From Sphingomonas sp. AP4-R1 (GTDB lineage: Bacteria; Pseudomonadota; Alphaproteobacteria; Sphingomonadales; Sphingomonadaceae), in NCBI RefSeq assembly GCF_013113735.1, contig NZ_CP053346.1, positions 3,796,001 through 3,860,000 of the forward strand: a stretch of DNA of 64,000 nt, read 5' to 3'. Under the pieces are notes generated by a model. It was not told the origin of the DNA and made no database searches. It worked only from the letters and a program-made list of their open reading frames with translations. Both the position numbers and the translations under genes were made by a program. Positions 61,324-64,000 of this stretch are shown piece by piece. The number at the start of each line of letters is the position of its first letter. Position 1 is the stretch's first letter.

Positions 61324-61943
61324 TGCGCAATCGAACAGCATGGATCGCGACGATAGGATGCTTGGCGGGATGCTCTCCATCGTCGGTTCGGAACGAAACG
61401 GAGCCATCGGCACGGGTCGCGAACGCGCAAACCGGAGTCGATGACGTCGTGCCCCAGGAGGTGCCTGTGATCGTGGCAGAGGCGCATAAATCGATCCTTC
61501 GCCCCGAGATCGTCGCGCCCGAGCCGGCGCCGCCGATCCTGCCGCTGGATGCGGTCGTCTCGTTCGGCGCATCCGGTCTAAAGCTGGACGACGCCGGGCG
61601 TGCGGTGCTGGATGGCGCGCTCGTCAGCCCCGCTTTTCTGGCGGGCGGTCCGATCACGCTACGCGGGCACAGCGATACGCGCGGTGCCGATGCCGACAAT
61701 CTCGCTGCCTCCAGGAAACGGGCCGAAGCCGTCGGCGCCTATCTTGTCGGGAAGGGGGTACGCCCCGATCGGATCGATGTCGTAGCCCTTGGCGAAACCC
61801 GACCGATTGCTCCGAACGCTCATCTCGATGGGACAGACGATCCCGAAGGCCGAGCCAAGAACCGACGAGTCGATGTTGTTATCTCTCTGCCTCCTGTCCA
61901 AACAGAGGCGCCACGGACGGCAGAGAAAATGGGACCACCCTAG
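61320..61943 (+). CDS. OmpA-like peptidoglycan-binding lipoprotein
   Basis: A 207-residue lipoprotein. The signal WIATIGCLAGC carries a lipobox (LAGC). The C-terminal half is an OmpA/MotB-like domain: ITLRGHSDTRGADADNLAAS with the conserved D and R, then RIDVVALGETRPIAPNAHLD. It should anchor the outer membrane to peptidoglycan. The ATG at 61320 overlaps the antiporter stop, so it is translationally coupled to it, an unusual partner. Confidence 0.9.
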   Translation: MMRNRTAWIATIGCLAGCSPSSVRNETEPSARVANAQTGVDDVVPQEVPVIVAEAHKSILRPEIVAPEPAPPILPLDAVVSFGASGLKLDDAGRAVLDGALVSPAFLAGGPITLRGHSDTRGADADNLAASRKRAEAVGAYLVGKGVRPDRIDVVALGETRPIAPNAHLDGTDDPEGRAKNRRVDVVISLPPVQTEAPRTAEKMGPP

Positions 61944-61956
61944 TGTCTGGGCATCT

Positions 61957-61976
61957 TAATCATCAGACGATGATTA
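61957..61976. terminator. hairpin after the lipoprotein gene
   Basis: TAATCATC-AGAC-GATGATTA, eight perfect pairs with a four-base loop, 14 bases after the stop. It lacks a T-run but ends the gene pair. Confidence 0.5.
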
Positions 61977-62394
61977 GAGGCCGCGGTCAAATAGAGACTC
62001 TGAGCAGCTTTTTCGGCAAGGTGAATGTCGCGCAGGCCAAGACACATAAAGCGACGCTGAAAGAGATTTTCGCTGGTGCTGGATCACATTACGCCCATGA
62101 ACGTTCGGGCAAAAATGGAAAGCCTTACTGCCAAACTTCGACGAGCTCAGTGATAGCATTTCTGCTATGCGCTCCCGTGTCGAAGGTGCAAATCTCTTAA
62201 GCAATGGATCGAGATTTGTCCGCGTCCAGCGGAGGGCGGCCCCCCAGTCGGTTGCGCGCCTGCTCTCTGCCTGAGTTAAAAATTGTCGGCTTGGTCGCAG
62301 CGCCACAATTTGAAGATGAACGAGAGGCAGAATTTGCAAGACGCGGGCTGAATCGCAAATGGCCTGTTCTGGCTTCTTACGACCCTGTTCGCCA
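61977..62394. other. low-GC intergenic patch, possible decayed gene
   Basis: GC is clearly lower here than in neighbours. Short frames exist, for example one on the plus strand reading MNVRAKMESLTAKLRRAQ then, after a shift, MRSRVEGANLLSNGSRFV. None is convincing as an intact gene. Confidence 0.4.
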
Positions 62395-62664
62395 TTAGCT
62401 GTCCACGAAAGGGCCTACAATGATCACACCTGCGGCTCGCAACTGGGCCGCGAGGCCATCCGCCTTTTTGCGAAGCGCGTCGGGCAAGGGCGCCCCAATA
62501 TGACGATCTGACAAATCCGCCTGTTCGCCATTGCCGTAGACTCGATCAAGATAATATCCGGCAAGCTGGTAATGAGCTTTCACGACCGCTGGTTGAACCG
62601 CCTGCTGAGCCAGTTTCAGCTCGGTTTCGGCGCGTTGATAAAAGTAGGCTTTGTCTTTTTCCAT
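62395..62664 (-). CDS. hypothetical protein, 89 residues
   Basis: A small helical protein: KDKAYFYQRAETELKLAQQA, then VKAHYQLAGYYLDRVYGNGE. The pattern (a charged helix, then HYxLAxYYLDR) is seen in small sphingomonad proteins of unknown role. No signal or membrane span. Standalone gene. Confidence 0.7.
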   Translation of the reverse strand: MEKDKAYFYQRAETELKLAQQAVQPAVVKAHYQLAGYYLDRVYGNGEQADLSDRHIGAPLPDALRKKADGLAAQLRAAGVIIVGPFVDS

Positions 62665-62927
62665 GGGCGGTGTCAGCTCGATCGGAGCGGCGGATTAGCG
62701 CTCCGCGACAGGACCGGCAATCCCGGCAATCCGACCACAGCGTGGCCGGCAACAAACGATCAATCTGCCGAAGGCGTTACGTGCTGCTGGCAGGCTTTTG
62801 TGGTGGCGGCTGCAGTCGTTTCGCAACGGAGGCGTCCCGCGATGAACCGCGGGCGTTCTCATCAGTTGGTCCGCCACCGGCTATCAAAAAGATGGGTCGG
62901 CTGAGGTCCTTCGGAGGCATTCCGGTC

Positions 62928-63218
62928 ATGAAAAACATCCGCAGTTCGTTCATCCTAGTGGCAGGCGCCGCGCTTTTGACGGCTGGTCCGGCGCTGGCGC
63001 AAACCACACACCAGACCAAGGTCGATACAGATACCAGCGTGTCGAACGGCGTTGCCACGACGACAACGACGCAGACCCACACCACAAAGCGCACAACCCG
63101 GCAGCCGAAGAAGGTTCTGGGTGTAAAGGTTGGTCACAAGACGGCGGTTCATCAGACGGTCAAAAAGACGTCTGTCAGTACCAATGGCGACAGCAGCACG
63201 ACCGTGAAGACGAAATAA
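62928..63218 (+). CDS. hypothetical exported Thr-rich protein
   Basis: A 96-residue protein with a signal peptide (SFILVAGAALLTAGPALAQ). The mature part is rich in Thr, Ser, Lys and His: TTTTTQTHTTKRTTRQPKKV. No family recognised. CGGAGG precedes the ATG at 62928. A hairpin at 63238-63276 follows. Confidence 0.72.
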   Translation: MKNIRSSFILVAGAALLTAGPALAQTTHQTKVDTDTSVSNGVATTTTTQTHTTKRTTRQPKKVLGVKVGHKTAVHQTVKKTSVSTNGDSSTTVKTK

Positions 63219-63237
63219 GGCGCCGCATATTGTCATC

Positions 63238-63276
63238 GACGGATGGGGCCATCCCGATCAAGACGTCCCGTCCGTC
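63238..63276. terminator. hairpin after the Thr-rich protein gene
   Basis: GACGGATGGG pairs with CCCGTCCGTC (ten pairs, one G-T) across a 19-base loop that itself contains a smaller stem. No T-run follows. Confidence 0.35.
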
Positions 63277-63341
63277 GTGGGACAAGATGGCCCTCTCAGG
63301 CCATTGCGATGACGCGGGTGCGTCCGAATTTCGTCGTGCCT

Positions 63342-63530
63342 CTACTCTCTGGAAATCCAGGCGTGGCTACATTCTAGAATGAGCTGGCGCCGAGCGGACG
63401 GCTCTGCGAGATGAGCCTCTACGGCCACACGGTCGTCTTTGGGCAGTCTGCGCAGGATGTCCGAAACGCTGCGACACAGCCCCGATCGCGCTAAATCATA
63501 GGCGTGTTTGATCGCCGCATTTGTCACCAT
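63342..63530 (-). CDS. hypothetical protein, 62 residues
   Basis: MVTNAAIKHAYDLARSGLCR, then SVSDILRRLPKDDRVAVEAH and a tail LAEPSARRQLILECSHAW. It is likely helical and soluble, and resembles small proteins seen in related genomes. No function known. Confidence 0.55.
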   Translation of the reverse strand: MVTNAAIKHAYDLARSGLCRSVSDILRRLPKDDRVAVEAHLAEPSARRQLILECSHAWISRE

Positions 63531-63804
63531 CGCAATATTTCATCCCAAGAGGCCAACGAACCAGAAAACTCCAGGCATCGGTCGCGGGTACCGCATAGCC
63601 TGTTGATCGGACGTTTGGCATAACGCTTTCGGCTCCCAAAAGCCGCGCTCGCCACCCAGCCTCTGTCGCTACCCAAGACGCTCGCCGAATCCGTTGCAGG
63701 TCGCGCTGGGGAGGGGGCTGCCGTCGTTACAGCCACGAACCGACAGCAAGTCCAGGCTCGACTACGGTATCCAGCCGACGTCTCGGCGCATAACAACGGC
63801 GCGG
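63531..63804. other. intergenic region, nothing recognised
   Basis: Frames exist on both strands but none looks like a gene. Confidence 0.35.
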
Positions 63805-64000
63805 CTAAAACAACCGGCCCTGCCTGGGCGCCTCCTGCCCCGGGGGCTCGTCGTCAAGCCTGCTCCGCAACGCGTGCTCCGCTGAAAAACGGAGGTCTTC
63901 GTCGCGATCGGATAGAAACCGCCTGAGAACATCATCGTGGAGCTCGCTCCAATATTTCCCGCGATCAGGGCCTGCCGGGACCCGTGGCAGCAGGCCGGGT
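63805..64000 (-). CDS. partial hypothetical protein, C-terminal part (cut by window edge)
   Basis: A minus-strand frame open from the window edge to a TAG at 63805-63807, about 64 codons. It reads GKYWSELHDDVLRRFLSDRD, then LRFSAEHALRSRLDDEPPGQ. Composition is gene-like. No family recognised; the start is outside the window. Confidence 0.4.
   Translation of the reverse strand, partial: PGLLPRVPAGPDRGKYWSELHDDVLRRFLSDRDEDLRFSAEHALRSRLDDEPPGQEAPRQGRLF

Noticed and set aside
59806..61572. Minus-strand frame of 588 codons opposite the antiporter
   Set aside because: Arg/His/Gln-rich shadow of a membrane-protein gene.
63531..63796. Minus-strand frame of 90 codons
   Set aside because: No ribosome site, poor composition and no protein-like pattern.

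Overview
The window is high-GC chromosomal DNA of an alphaproteobacterium, most likely Sphingomonadales (Sphingomonas-like). The supporting signs are two exported proteins ending in a PEPxxWA-type C-terminal sorting signal, a FecI-type sigma factor / FecR / TonB-receptor set whose receptor carries an N-terminal STN domain, a HWE-type histidine kinase, and many small catabolic clusters each run by a LysR, AraC or GlxA regulator. No tRNA, rRNA, CRISPR array or prophage was seen. Genus assignment is inference.

Layout. 1-2077: two SDR oxidoreductases and a divergent LysR regulator. 2078-4519: remnant of an enolase-superfamily gene, then a GH28 pectinase-like enzyme. 4956-7143: a DJ-1/PfpI-type lipoprotein candidate coupled to a GlxA-type AraC regulator. 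7576-10871: four-gene catabolic run (two alpha/beta hydrolases, an MBL-fold hydrolase, a carboxymuconolactone-decarboxylase-like protein). 11425-19024: two giant unrecognised proteins (1413 and about 1004 aa) with a small Cys-rich ORF upstream. 19080-20436: an IS110/IS1111-type element inserted among dispersed intergenic repeats. 20551-24314: AraC regulator divergent from SDR, VOC, saccharopine-dehydrogenase-like and tag genes. 24311-26632: SDR, SnoaL-like protein and LysR. 26748-28921: arsenic operon arsR-arsC-aqpS-arsH with a clear operator.

29332-31555: LysR and divergent epoxide-hydrolase-like gene. 31877-34122: SulP transporter coupled to a ParB-like protein. 34454-37455: two histidine kinases, the second a LOV (blue-light) hybrid kinase. 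37456-38226: a patch of gene fragments. 38227-39963: serine hydrolase and a sugE guanidinium-exporter gene behind a candidate guanidine-II riboswitch. 40246-41118: an exported protein with four tandem 57-residue repeats. 41173-44621: GlxA regulator divergent from two hydrolases and an enoyl-CoA hydratase homologue. 44958-47282: convergent GH105 and GH5-like glycosidases. 47513-48653: WYL regulator and DUF1330-like protein. 48897-55304: ECF sigma, FecR, TonB receptor and PhoD-like phosphatase. 55529-64000: PEPxxWA protein, RMD1/DUF155 protein, lipocalin, outer-membrane transporter-like protein, CPA1 antiporter with OmpA-like lipoprotein, and small unknowns.

Taken together this is an accessory, catabolic and stress-response region of a free-living or plant-associated bacterium: polysaccharide hydrolases, detoxification (arsenic, guanidinium, alkylated DNA), light sensing and outer-membrane nutrient uptake, interspersed with gene relics and one family of degenerate intergenic repeats.
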